Positions 52,017 to 59,302 of a stretch of DNA of 64,000 bases are shown here, one piece after another. The stretch is from assembly GCA_016717335.1 (NCBI GenBank), contig JADKFS010000001.1, positions 2,232,001 to 2,296,000 of the forward strand, given 5' to 3'. Origin of the DNA: Candidatus Ribeiella danica. Its GTDB lineage: Bacteria > Chloroflexota > Chloroflexia > Chloroflexales > Roseiflexaceae. The stretch's first letter is position 1. Each line of letters begins with the position of its first letter. A program made the position numbers and the translations under genes. The notes beneath the pieces are model-generated. The model did not search any database, was not told where the DNA came from, and saw nothing but the letters and a program-made list of their open reading frames with translations.

Positions 52017-52769
52017 CTACACTTCGTCGGCGGCGTCGGGAGCGCCGCCGCCGCGGATCTCCTCGGGCGTCTCGATCCAGCCGCGCCGCAGCGCGTAGAG
52101 CACCGCCTGGGTGCGGTCGTTGAGCGAGAGCTTGCGCAGGATCGACGAGATGTGGTTTTTGACCGTCTGGGTGCTGATGCCCAGCGTGTCGGCGATCTCC
52201 TTGTTGCTGCCGCCGGCCGCGATGCGCTCCAGCACCTCGATCTCGCGGTCGCTGAGCGGCTGGAACAGCGCGAACTCCACGTCCGAGGTGGACGAGTAGT
52301 CGAGCGGCAGGCTGCGGAACTGCGAGAGCAGCCGGCTGGCGACCTTGGGCTTCTCGACGACGTCGTTGATCACGTACTCGCCGCGCGCGACCCGGCGCAG
52401 GATATCGGCCAGCTCCTTCGGGTTGATCTCTTTGGAGCGATAGTCTGCCGCGCCGGCCTGCAGCGCGTTGAAGGCATGCTCGTCGCCCTCGTGGATGCTG
52501 AGCATCACCACCCCCAGGCTGGGGTACTGGTGCCGCAGCTGGCGAGTGAGCTCGAGTCCGCTCATGCCGGGCAGGTTGAGGTCCAGCAGCGCCACGTTCG
52601 GCTCGCGGTTCGGCGGCGCGATCGTCAGCCACTGCAGCGCCTCCTCGCCGGTTGCGAGATCGACCACGACATCGATATCGTCGTAGGCCGCGAGCGCCGA
52701 GCGCACGCCCTGGCGAAACAGCGGGTGATCGTCCACGATCAGCAGCTTCACGGAAAGGTTGGGGGGCAT
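52017..52769 (-). CDS. NarL/LuxR-type response regulator
   Basis: 250 residues. REC domain: LLIVDDHPLFRQGV, phospho-Asp in VALLDLNLPGMSGLEL, VVMLSIHEGD, Lys in YRSKEINPKEL. C-terminal GerE helix-turn-helix: LSDREIEVLERIAAGGSNKEIADTLGISTQTVKNHISSILRKL. The region between is longer than usual (about 130-175) and the final 30 residues are Gly/Ala-rich. ATG at 52769 follows AAGGAGCCGCTCCC and overlaps the end of maf; a GTG at 52751 overlapping the maf stop is the alternative. No kinase gene is adjacent, so the partner may lie elsewhere, possibly in the 41-48 kb cluster. Confidence 0.9.
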   Translation of the reverse strand: MPPNLSVKLLIVDDHPLFRQGVRSALAAYDDIDVVVDLATGEEALQWLTIAPPNREPNVALLDLNLPGMSGLELTRQLRHQYPSLGVVMLSIHEGDEHAFNALQAGAADYRSKEINPKELADILRRVARGEYVINDVVEKPKVASRLLSQFRSLPLDYSSTSDVEFALFQPLSDREIEVLERIAAGGSNKEIADTLGISTQTVKNHISSILRKLSLNDRTQAVLYALRRGWIETPEEIRGGGAPDAADEV

Positions 52770-53503
52770 GGGAGCGGCTCCTTTCCTTGTGCCTCAAGCC
52801 AGCGCACATACGCGTCGGCCGGATCGGTCAGACCGCCGACGCCGGCTGCGGCCAGCAGGCGGTGGGTCGCCACGAGCGGCAGGCCCACCACGCAGGTGTA
52901 GCTTCCGCGCACCTGCCGCACCAGCCGGCCGCCCAGGCCTTGGATGCCGTAGGCGCCGGCCTTGTCCATCGGCTCGCCGGTCGCGACATAGCCGTCGATC
53001 TCGGTCTCGCGCAGCGGTGCGACCAGGACCTCGCTGGCGACCAGATCGAGCTGGAGGCTGGCGGCCGGCGTGATCACGGCCAGGCCGGTGTAGACGGTAT
53101 GCGTTCGACCGGACAGCCGCCGCAGCATTGCGCGGGCATGGTCGGCGCTGCGTGGCTTGCCGAGCGCGTCGCCGTCGAGGACGACGATCGTGTCAGCTCC
53201 GATGATAACACTACCGGGCGCCTGGGCGCAAGCCGCATCGGCCTTGCGCCAGGCCAGCAGCGTCGGGTGGCCCGCCGTCGGCACCGGGCAGGGCGGCAGC
53301 GCGGCGATCACATCCAGCGGCGGCGGGTGGTCCTGCTCCTCGGCGTCGGTGGCGATGATCTGGAACGGCGCGCCCAGCCGGCCCAGCAGCTCGTGGCGGC
53401 GCGGCGAGGCCGAGGCCAGCACGAGCGGGCGCTCGGAAAAGGAAAGCCGAGCGCCTGGGCGATCACCTGGGCTCTCGGCTGCCGTGTTTTGTGTCTGTGG
53501 CAT
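52748..53503 (-). CDS. maf: Maf-like nucleoside triphosphate pyrophosphatase
   Basis: 251 residues. Maf proteins hydrolyse non-canonical nucleoside triphosphates. Typical blocks: LVLASASPRRHELLGRLG, GADTIVVLDGDALGKPRSADHARAMLRRLSGRTHTVYTGLAV, VATGEPMDKAGAYGIQGLGG, and VVGLPLVATHRLL. About 26 residues precede LVLASASPRR and may be an extension or a wrong start; the ATG at 53503 has no clear ribosome binding site and abuts a MITE-like end, so an internal start is possible. Overlaps the response-regulator gene at its 3' end. Confidence 0.88.
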   Translation of the reverse strand: MPQTQNTAAESPGDRPGARLSFSERPLVLASASPRRHELLGRLGAPFQIIATDAEEQDHPPPLDVIAALPPCPVPTAGHPTLLAWRKADAACAQAPGSVIIGADTIVVLDGDALGKPRSADHARAMLRRLSGRTHTVYTGLAVITPAASLQLDLVASEVLVAPLRETEIDGYVATGEPMDKAGAYGIQGLGGRLVRQVRGSYTCVVGLPLVATHRLLAAAGVGGLTDPADAYVRWLEAQGKEPLPCPPTFP

Positions 53504-53650
53504 TGAGAAGGGTTCGCTTGATGGCGATTCGCTTTACACGTGGAGAGGTTTGGAGGGGCCGCCGGCCTCTCCAAACCTCCCCGTTGGGGCGCGGCGAAGA
53601 CGCTCCCACGCCCTAAACTGTAAGGTTCGCAAGCACCAAGGTCTTAGTGA
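53503..53650 (-). mobile_element. MITE-like element, family TAAGACATGGTTC, copy A
   Basis: Read on the minus strand: CTAAGACCTTGGTGCTTGCG, AACCTTACAGTT, an inner inverted repeat (GGTTTGGAGAGGCC / GGCCCCTCCAAACC), TGTAAAGCGAATCGCCATCA and GAACCCTTCTCAAT. Each block has a matching block, in the same order, in the element at 60484-60596. It overlaps the end of the zinc-ribbon gene. Confidence 0.6.
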
Positions 53651-53847
53651 TTATACGTCGATCGCTCGTTGACCGGCTCGTTGATATACAGGTTACCTTT
53701 GTGGATCTTCAGGTTGAACCCACAGCTCGGGTTCGTGCATACCCACGCCTTGTACGTCACCGCCGCACCTTCCGTGCCGTAATCAGAGAGTGGGACGAGC
53801 TCGCCCTCACCGCACTTTCGACACTTTGGCCATGCTGCTACTACCAT
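53644..53847 (-). CDS. Small zinc-ribbon protein
   Basis: 67 residues. Two cysteine pairs, CRKCGEGELV (C-x2-C) and VCTNPSCGFNL (C-x4-C), separated by about 25 residues, form a likely zinc ribbon. The remainder (KIHKGNLYINEPVNERSTYNH) is polar. Family not identified. ATG at 53847 follows GAGGAGAACATCCG or similar. Its last codons run into the MITE-like element, so the C-terminus may have been altered. Confidence 0.7.
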   Translation of the reverse strand: MVVAAWPKCRKCGEGELVPLSDYGTEGAAVTYKAWVCTNPSCGFNLKIHKGNLYINEPVNERSTYNH

Positions 53848-54298
53848 CGGATGTTCTCCTCACAAGTTGCCCCACGTCCCTGTGCCTATCTGGCAATTGC
53901 GGCCGGGTCGTCTCGACAGGGAAGCCAGCACGCATTTAACCGGTGTGTATCACCAAGGAACTTTCGAGCCCGGAACAGCTCCACCAGGGAAGATCAAAGG
54001 GCGCAGAAGCCGGCCCCGCCCCTCACAACCGGGCCACTTCAATGCTCGAAGATCCCTATCATCACGCGCCTGCTTTGCTTGCTCTATCGTAGCATGGAAG
54101 CAGGCGAAGGGCAACTACCCCCGCGCCCGTGTGGGTCTTCCTCCCGCAATAACTGTGCCATCGACAGGCTCGCGCCGGGCGCCGCATGCGCGCACGCGGC
54201 CGAAATCGTCGTATAATTTTGGATTGGCGGGCTGCAACAAGGCGCAGGCAAAATGCGTATAGTATGTATAGATTGCTTGGGACACGAGGAGAAGTAAG
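53848..54298. other. 451-bp divergent spacer
   Basis: Between the zinc-ribbon and Bax-inhibitor genes. A possible -10, TATAAT, lies at 54212-54217 on the plus strand. No gene or clear repeat seen. Confidence 0.5.
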
Positions 54299-54991
54299 AT
54301 GTTAGATATGCCCTACGTAGACGCGCAGACGACCGCGCTGCGCAACGGGGTAATGAACCGAGTATATGCCTGGATGACGGCTGGATTGTTCGTGACCGGC
54401 GCGATTGCCTCGTTTGTGGCCGGGTCGAACGCACTGGTCAGCCTGATATTCGGCAACCCGATTCTGTTCTTTGGGCTGTTCATCGTTCAGATTGTCGCGG
54501 TGATCGGCTTGAGCGCTGGCATCAATCGGCTGAGCCCAGCGGTTGCAATGGCAATCTTCATGGGCTACGCAGCGCTCAACGGCCTGACGATGGCGGCGAT
54601 CTTTCTAGCATATACACAAGCCTCGATCGCATCCACGTTCCTCGTCACTGGTGCCACATTTGGCGCCATGAGCCTGTATGGCTACACCACGAAGCGCGAC
54701 CTGTCGGGCGTCGGCCATTTTGCGATAATGGCGCTGATTGGCCTGCTGATCGCCTCTCTAGTGAACCTATTCTTGCAGAGCGCGGCGCTGTACTGGATAC
54801 TGACCTACGCTGGGGTGCTGATATTTGTGGCGCTCACTGCGTGGGACACCCAGAAAATCAAGCGGCTGGCGACGCAGGTGAGCGATGAAACCTCGGCTGG
54901 GCGGGTTGCGGTGCTGGGCGCGCTGATGCTGTACCTCGATTTCATCAACCTGTTCCTGCTGCTGCTGCGGGTCCTCGGCCGGCGGCGCTAG
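54299..54991 (+). CDS. Bax inhibitor-1 / YccA family membrane protein
   Basis: 230 residues, seven hydrophobic segments (starting VYAWMTAGLFVTGAIASFVAG and ending LGALMLYLDFINLFLLLLRVLG). Family blocks: NGLTMAAIFLAYTQASI, LYGYTTKRDLSGVGHFA, and YAGVLIFVALTAWDTQKIKRLA, the conserved W-D-T-Q segment whose Asp pair gates ion leakage in homologues. Acts in the inner membrane, possibly as a pH-sensitive Ca2+ leak. ATG at 54299 follows GAGGAGAAGTAAG. A hairpin plus T-run terminator follows. Confidence 0.93.
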   Translation: MLDMPYVDAQTTALRNGVMNRVYAWMTAGLFVTGAIASFVAGSNALVSLIFGNPILFFGLFIVQIVAVIGLSAGINRLSPAVAMAIFMGYAALNGLTMAAIFLAYTQASIASTFLVTGATFGAMSLYGYTTKRDLSGVGHFAIMALIGLLIASLVNLFLQSAALYWILTYAGVLIFVALTAWDTQKIKRLATQVSDETSAGRVAVLGALMLYLDFINLFLLLLRVLGRRR

Positions 54992-55035
54992 TACACTTTG
55001 CGCGCACTCCGGTGCGCTGGAGTCCCTCACCCCTT

Positions 55036-55070
55036 CCCCCTCTCCCGCCGCCACGGGGGAGGGGGTTTTT
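55036..55070 (+). terminator. Rho-independent terminator of the Bax-inhibitor gene
   Basis: CCCCCTCTCCCG (55036-55047) pairs with CGGGGGAGGGGG (55054-55065) with one mismatch, followed by TTTTT. Confidence 0.7.
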
Positions 55071-55118
55071 GTGGCTGCGGGCGCGCCCACCTGAACGATA
55101 GACGAAGGACGATGGTCT

Positions 55119-55240
55119 TTGGTCTTTGGTCAATGGTCTTTGGTCTTTGGTCTTTGGTCTTTGGTCTTTGGTCTTTGGTCTTTGGTCTTTGGTCTATCGT
55201 CTTTGGTCTATCGTCTTTGGTCTATCGTCTATCGTCTCAT
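55119..55240. repeat. GGTCTTT/GGTCTAT 7-bp tandem array
   Basis: About 16 units of GGTCTTT then GGTCTAT/CGTCTTT, strictly 7 bp apart. The last units (after 55194) encode the C-terminus of purN on the minus strand. Confidence 0.93.
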
Positions 55241-55886
55241 CAAACGCGCGCGCCAGCCGCGCCACCACCTCGACCACCAGGCGGCGCTCCTCGGCCTTGA
55301 TGCGCTCGTGCAGCGCGGCCTCGTCGTCGCCCGGCAGGATGGGCACCTCGGCGCTCGCCAGCAGCGGCCCGTCGTCCACCACCGGCGTGACGCGGTGGAT
55401 CGTGCAGCCGGTCACCGGCAGCCTCTGGCGTAGCGCGTCCCCGACCACGTGCGCGCCGCGCAGGGCCGGGATCGTCAGCCCGCCGCTGGTCTGCACGGTC
55501 TCGCCGCCGCCGTCGGGCAGCAGCGCCGGGTGCTGGTTGATCACCTCGGCTCGGCAGCTGTCCAGAAATGCGGCCGAGAGCACGCGCATGAACCCCGAGA
55601 GCAGCAGGAGGTCGGGGGCGAACGCCCGCAGCACGCCGAGCAGCCGCTGCTCCCAGGCCGCGCGCGCGGCGGCGCGGGCGGCGGGAGTGCCGGCCGCGCG
55701 CGGCAGCGGCACAAATGCGGCCGGGATGCCGTTCTGGAGCGCGCGCTGCAGGCCGTAGGCGTCGGCGCGATCGGCCAGCACCAGCACGATCTCGGCGTCC
55801 AGCGCGCCGTCGCGCCGCGCGTCGATCAGCGCCTGGAGGTTCGAGCCGGAGCCGGAGAGGAGCACTGCCACTGAGAACGTCGTCAT
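55194..55886 (-). CDS. purN: Phosphoribosylglycinamide formyltransferase
   Basis: 230 residues. Transfers formyl from 10-formyltetrahydrofolate to GAR, the third step of purine synthesis. VAVLLSGSGSNLQALIDA binds phosphate; LLSGFMRVLS, then EVINQHPALLP with the catalytic Asn and His, and VTGCTIHRVTPVVDDGPLL with the catalytic Asp. Normal end is near VARLARAFDE; the following TIDDRPKTIDQRR is encoded by the heptamer array, so the original stop was lost or displaced. The start ATG touches a GATTGTA repeat and has no ribosome binding site. Downstream of purD on the same strand, separated by a four-helix-bundle cassette. Confidence 0.93.
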   Translation of the reverse strand: MTTFSVAVLLSGSGSNLQALIDARRDGALDAEIVLVLADRADAYGLQRALQNGIPAAFVPLPRAAGTPAARAAARAAWEQRLLGVLRAFAPDLLLLSGFMRVLSAAFLDSCRAEVINQHPALLPDGGGETVQTSGGLTIPALRGAHVVGDALRQRLPVTGCTIHRVTPVVDDGPLLASAEVPILPGDDEAALHERIKAEERRLVVEVVARLARAFDETIDDRPKTIDQRR

Positions 55887-55918
55887 GATTGTAGATTGTA
55901 GATTGTAGATTGCAGATT
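55887..55918. repeat. GATTGTA 7-bp repeats at the purN start
   Basis: GATTGTAGATTGTAGATTGT and a related GCAGATT unit, beginning on the base upstream of the purN ATG. Inverted relative to the repeat at 56425-56458. Confidence 0.9.
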
Positions 55919-56041
55919 AAGAGAATTTACCATTCCTAGCTCAGCTCCAATACAGGCAATTTCTCGCCTTGGACTTACTACGGTTCATAGTGAATGAGAG
56001 CGAACAGAGTGCTCTTTTCTTGATCCGAAAGGGATCTTACT

Positions 56042-56410
56042 GTGAACGAGCAGCAGTTCAAGGATCGAACCAAGAGGCTGGCGCTACGGGTCATTCGCCT
56101 AGCAGAGGCACTGCCGCAAGGTCGTTCGGCGGATGTCATCGGCAAACAGATCGTGCGCTCGGCAACATCCGTCGGCGCCAACTATCGAGCGGCCTGCCGA
56201 GGTCGATCAGACGAGACGATGATTGCCAAGCTCGATATTGTGCTGGAAGAAGCCGACGAAACTCTTTTCTGGCTAGAGCTGTTAGCTGAGTCAGGCGTGT
56301 TCCCTGAGACCCGTTTAAGCGATCTGATGATAGAGACTGATGAGATTGTCGCCATGACGGTGGCGACACTGAAGACCTTGCACGCCAAACTCAGAAAGGG
56401 CAGCAAGTAG
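56042..56410 (+). CDS. Four-helix-bundle protein (23S rRNA-intervening-sequence type)
   Basis: 122 residues; the start is GTG at 56042 with AAGGGA about 8 bases upstream. Family blocks: LALRVIRLAEALPQG, then VIGKQIVRSATSVGANYRAACRGRS (the S-A-T/S-x-G-A-N-Y-x-A-R signature), MIAKLDIVLEEADETLFWLELL and the final VAMTVATLKTLHAKLRK. Such proteins bind nucleic acid weakly and are found as stand-alone genes in many bacteria; their function is unknown. It lies on the plus strand between purD and purN (both minus), enclosed by inverted GATTGTA heptamer arrays, so the whole purD-purN gap looks like an inserted cassette. Confidence 0.9.
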   Translation: MNEQQFKDRTKRLALRVIRLAEALPQGRSADVIGKQIVRSATSVGANYRAACRGRSDETMIAKLDIVLEEADETLFWLELLAESGVFPETRLSDLMIETDEIVAMTVATLKTLHAKLRKGSK

Positions 56411-56424
56411 CTCGTCGCTGCCAA

Positions 56425-56458
56425 ATCTGCAATCTGCAATCTACAATCTACAATCTAC
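56425..56458. repeat. CAATCTA/CAATCTG 7-bp repeats at the purD stop
   Basis: Inverted copy of the array at 55887-55918. On the minus strand it starts with the TAG that ends purD, so the stop codon is itself part of the first unit (GTAGATT). Confidence 0.92.
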
Positions 56459-57705
56459 GAGCGGCCAATGTCGCGCCGGTACTGCATGCCGTCGAAGCGA
56501 ATGTTCTCGATCACCTCGTAGGCGCGCGCCAGCGCCGCCCGCCGGGTCCGCGCTAGGCCGGTGACGCACAGGACGCGCCCGCCGCTGGCGACCAGCGCGC
56601 CGTCCTGCCACTCGGTCCCGGCGTGGAACAGCAGCGCGCCGGGCTCGTCGGCGGCCGACTCGACGCCGTAGATGACGTCGCCGCGCCGCGGCGCCTCGGG
56701 GTAGCCGGCGGCCGCCAGCACCACGCAGGCCGCCGCGCCGTCGCCCCAGTCGAGCATGTCGGGCCGCAGCCGCCCCTGGGCGCAGGCCAGCAGCGCCGGC
56801 AGCAGGTCGCCCTTGATCAGCGGCACGATCGCCTGCGTCTCGGGGTCGCCGAAGCGGGCGTTGAACTCCAGGATGCGCGGGCCGTGCTCGGTCAGCATCA
56901 CGCCGGCGTAGAGCGCGCCGCAGAAGGGCGTGCCAGCCTCGGCCAGCGCGCCGACGACCGGCAGCATCAGCTGGTCGACGATCTCGTAGAACGTGTCGCC
57001 GTCCAGGTCGGCCGGCGCGTAGGCGCCCATCCCGCCCGTGTTCGGCCCGCCGTCGCCGTCGCGCAGGCGCTTGTGGTCGCGCGCGGGCGGCAGCGGCAGC
57101 AGCGTCTTGCCGTCGCACAGCGCCAGGACCGAGACCTCCTCGCCGACCAGGCGCTGCTCGAGCAGGATGCGCTGGCCGGCGCCGGTCGCCATCAGCTTCT
57201 CGATCGCCGCCACGGTCGCGTCGACATCCTCGGCGACGATCACGCCTTTGCCGGCCGCCAGGCCATCGGCCTTGACAACCCAGGGCGCCCCGCTCGCGCG
57301 CGCGAACTGGACCGCATCCTCCCGGTCGTCGAAGAAGTGGGCCTGCGCGCAGGGGATGCCGGCCTGGTCCATGAGCTGTTTGGCGAAGATCTTGCTGCTC
57401 TCGATCCGCGCCGCCGCGGCGGACGGGCCGAACACCGGGATGCCCGCGGCGGCGAACTCGTCGGCCAGGCCGGCGGCCAGCGGGGCCTCGGGGCCGACGA
57501 CCACCAGCCCGACCCGCTCGTGCCGCGCGACGTCGATCAGCAGCTCCGCCGCGTCGGCGGCCACCGGCACGTTATGCCCGAGCAGCGCGGTCCCCGGGTT
57601 GCCGGGCGCAATCAGCAGCGTGCCGAGCTGTGGAGACTGGGCCAGCTTCCAGGCCAGCGCGTGCTCGCGTCCGCCGGAGCCCACCAGTAAAACGTTGATC
57701 GCCAC
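56455..57705 (-). CDS. purD: Phosphoribosylamine-glycine ligase
   Basis: 416 residues, full length. ATP-grasp enzyme making GAR from phosphoribosylamine and glycine. Blocks: LLVGSGGREHALAWKLAQSPQ, LVVVGPEAPLAAGLADEF, SSKIFAKQLM, APWVVKADGLAAGKGV (ATP-binding), LPPARDHKRLRDGDGGPNTGGMGAYAP, RILEFNARFGDPETQ, and GVESAADEPGALLFHAGT. First gene of the purD-purN set. The stop is formed by a heptamer unit. A TGCTATAAT element lies about 110 bases upstream of the ATG at 57705, and a GTGAC heptamer array lies between. Confidence 0.96.
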   Translation of the reverse strand: MAINVLLVGSGGREHALAWKLAQSPQLGTLLIAPGNPGTALLGHNVPVAADAAELLIDVARHERVGLVVVGPEAPLAAGLADEFAAAGIPVFGPSAAAARIESSKIFAKQLMDQAGIPCAQAHFFDDREDAVQFARASGAPWVVKADGLAAGKGVIVAEDVDATVAAIEKLMATGAGQRILLEQRLVGEEVSVLALCDGKTLLPLPPARDHKRLRDGDGGPNTGGMGAYAPADLDGDTFYEIVDQLMLPVVGALAEAGTPFCGALYAGVMLTEHGPRILEFNARFGDPETQAIVPLIKGDLLPALLACAQGRLRPDMLDWGDGAAACVVLAAAGYPEAPRRGDVIYGVESAADEPGALLFHAGTEWQDGALVASGGRVLCVTGLARTRRAALARAYEVIENIRFDGMQYRRDIGRS

Positions 57706-57717
57706 TTCATACTCCTG

Positions 57718-57795
57718 ACAAGGTGAGGAGGTGAGAGGGTGACCGGGTGATGGGTGACATCATGGTCACCTTGTCACCTTGTCACCTTGTCGTCA
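57718..57795. repeat. GGTGAC/GTCACCTT 7-bp repeats upstream of purD
   Basis: An inverted pair: GGTGAGGAGGTGAGAGGGTGAC on the left, GTCACCTTGTCACCTTGTCA on the right. It could form a hairpin in the purD leader. Confidence 0.85.
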
Positions 57796-57814
57796 CGGTG
57801 CATCGCTGGCGCGC

Positions 57815-57823
57815 ATTATAGCA
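57815..57823 (-). promoter_or_regulatory. Extended -10 element for purD
   Basis: TGCTATAAT on the minus strand about 110 bases before the purD ATG. A divergent copy for the GIY-YIG gene starts at 57849. Confidence 0.5.
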
Positions 57824-57848
57824 CCGCTGGTGCGTCTCGCCGCGAAGA

Positions 57849-57857
57849 TGCTATAAT
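57849..57857 (+). promoter_or_regulatory. Extended -10 element for the GIY-YIG gene
   Basis: TGCTATAAT on the plus strand about 27 bases before the start codon. No clear -35 box. Confidence 0.5.
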
Positions 57858-57883
57858 GGCGACCGAATCGGCCGGAAGCAAAG

Positions 57884-58360
57884 TTGACGGCGTTGAAAGG
57901 CATCTATCTTCTTCTGCTGCGGCTCGACGCCGAGCTGGCCGATCTGCAGGTCGGGCGGCTGGGGCGGTATCGCTGTGCGGCCGGGCACTACCTGTATGTC
58001 GGGAGCGCGTTCGGACCCGGCGGGCTGGCGGCGCGGCTGGCCCACCACGAGCGGCCGGCCAAGGCGCGCCCGCACTGGCACATCGACTACCTGCGCGCGC
58101 AGGCGCGCCTGATCGAAGCGTGGGCGGTCGGCTCGACCCTGCGGAGAGAGTGCTGCTGGGCGCGCGCGCTGGCGGCCGAGCCCGGCCTGAGCATCCCGAT
58201 CCCCGGCTTCGGCGCGACCGATAACGGCTGCATCAGCCACCTGCTGTACTCGCCCAGCCGGCCGGCGCTGCGGCTGCTCACCGAGACGCTGCTCGGCTGC
58301 CTCGCGCGCGAGGGCAGCCAGGATTTCACGCTGGAGATCACCAGCTACGAGGGCGCGTAG
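57884..58360 (+). CDS. DUF123 / GIY-YIG-type domain protein
   Basis: 158 residues; start TTG at 57884 (GGAAGCAAAG upstream), with a second TTG at 57893 also possible. The GIY-YIG-like motif is GIYLLLLRLD ... AGHYLYVGSAFGPGGLAARLAHH, followed by the HWHIDYLRAQARLIEAWAV and NGCISHLL blocks of the DUF123 group; the C-terminal part continues to ITSYEGA. Related proteins are nuclease-fold and often archaeal or thermophile-associated. Catalytic activity here is unproved. Confidence 0.83.
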   Translation: MTALKGIYLLLLRLDAELADLQVGRLGRYRCAAGHYLYVGSAFGPGGLAARLAHHERPAKARPHWHIDYLRAQARLIEAWAVGSTLRRECCWARALAAEPGLSIPIPGFGATDNGCISHLLYSPSRPALRLLTETLLGCLAREGSQDFTLEITSYEGA

Positions 58361-58407
58361 CGCGTTCGACCGCGCCAACGTGCCAACGGTTTGACAAGGA
58401 TCGCCGG

Positions 58408-59199
58408 ATGACGGATGACGACAAGCGAACCGACGCGGCGCGGCTGGATGTCGCCGCGATCCTGGAGGGGCTGCGGGCCGACGTGCGCGCGCGGCGGATG
58501 GCCCAGGGCCGCCTGGAGCAGAGCCCGCTCGAGCGCGACCTGCAGCGCAGCCTGGACGAGATCGAGCTGTACCGGGTCGTCAGCGCGCACTGGCCGCTGA
58601 CAGGCAGAACGCTGTCGCAGCGCGCGGTGGCGCTGGTCAATAAGGTGGTGCGCCGCTACCTGCGCTGGTACATCAACCCGATCGTCGAGCAGCAGAACGC
58701 CTACAACGACGCCATGGCGCGCGCGCTGCGCACCCTGGCGGACGCCTACGCCGACCTGGGCGAGCAGGTCGCCGAGCGCCTGGCGCCGAGCGCCGACGAT
58801 GCCCCAGGCCCCAAGCCCCAGGCCGCAGGCCCCAATCGGCTCTCGATCGCCGAGGCGATGGCGCTGGTGCGCGAGCGGGCGGCCGCCGAGCCGCCGGCGC
58901 GCTTCCCCGACCTGGAGCTGCGGGCGCTTGAGCCGCAGCTGCGCCTGCGCCAGGAGGTCAGCGCGCACTGGCCGCTGGCGGGCAGGACGATGCCGCAGCG
59001 GGCCGCGGCGCTGGCGAACAAGCTGGTGCGCCGCTACCTGCGCTGGTACGTCAACCCGATCGTCGAGCAGCAGAACGCCGCCAACGCCGCCTACAGCGCC
59101 GCGCTGCTGGCGCTGGTGCACCTCGACGCCGAGCGCCGCGCCCAGGTCGCCGCCTTTCGTGCCCATGAGCGGAGAGCTGAGGGCGACGATAGACGATAG
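58408..59199 (+). CDS. Unknown protein with a duplicated RRYLRWY-NPIVEQQN domain
   Basis: 263 residues. Two copies of one segment: VSAHWPLTGRTLSQRAVALVNKVVRRYLRWYINPIVEQQNAYN (about 56-98) and VSAHWPLAGRTMPQRAAALANKLVRRYLRWYVNPIVEQQNAAN (about 189-231), each after an acidic/Leu-rich helix and before a further helix (ALRTLADAYADLG / ALLALVHLDAERR). Similar segments occur in proteins of exopolysaccharide and glycosyltransferase clusters in Chloroflexota; the function is unknown. Located directly upstream of a glycosyltransferase gene. The C-terminus (GDDRR) reads into a heptamer repeat. Confidence 0.8.
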   Translation: MTDDDKRTDAARLDVAAILEGLRADVRARRMAQGRLEQSPLERDLQRSLDEIELYRVVSAHWPLTGRTLSQRAVALVNKVVRRYLRWYINPIVEQQNAYNDAMARALRTLADAYADLGEQVAERLAPSADDAPGPKPQAAGPNRLSIAEAMALVRERAAAEPPARFPDLELRALEPQLRLRQEVSAHWPLAGRTMPQRAAALANKLVRRYLRWYVNPIVEQQNAANAAYSAALLALVHLDAERRAQVAAFRAHERRAEGDDRR

Positions 59200-59290
59200 A
59201 CCATAGACGATAGACCAAGGACCAAGGACCAACGACCTGGTCACCTGTCACCTGGTCACCTGGTCACCCGGTCACCTGTCACCTGTTACC
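59190..59290. repeat. ATAGACC/CAAGGAC and GTCACCTG 7-bp repeats
   Basis: GACGATAGACGATAGACCAT and CCAAGGACCAAGGACC, then GGTCACCTGTCACCTGGTCA. The first group contains the stop of the duplicated-domain protein (TAG in ATAGACC). The two repeat types adjoin. Confidence 0.85.
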
Positions 59291-59302
59291 TTGCCATACA
59301 CA

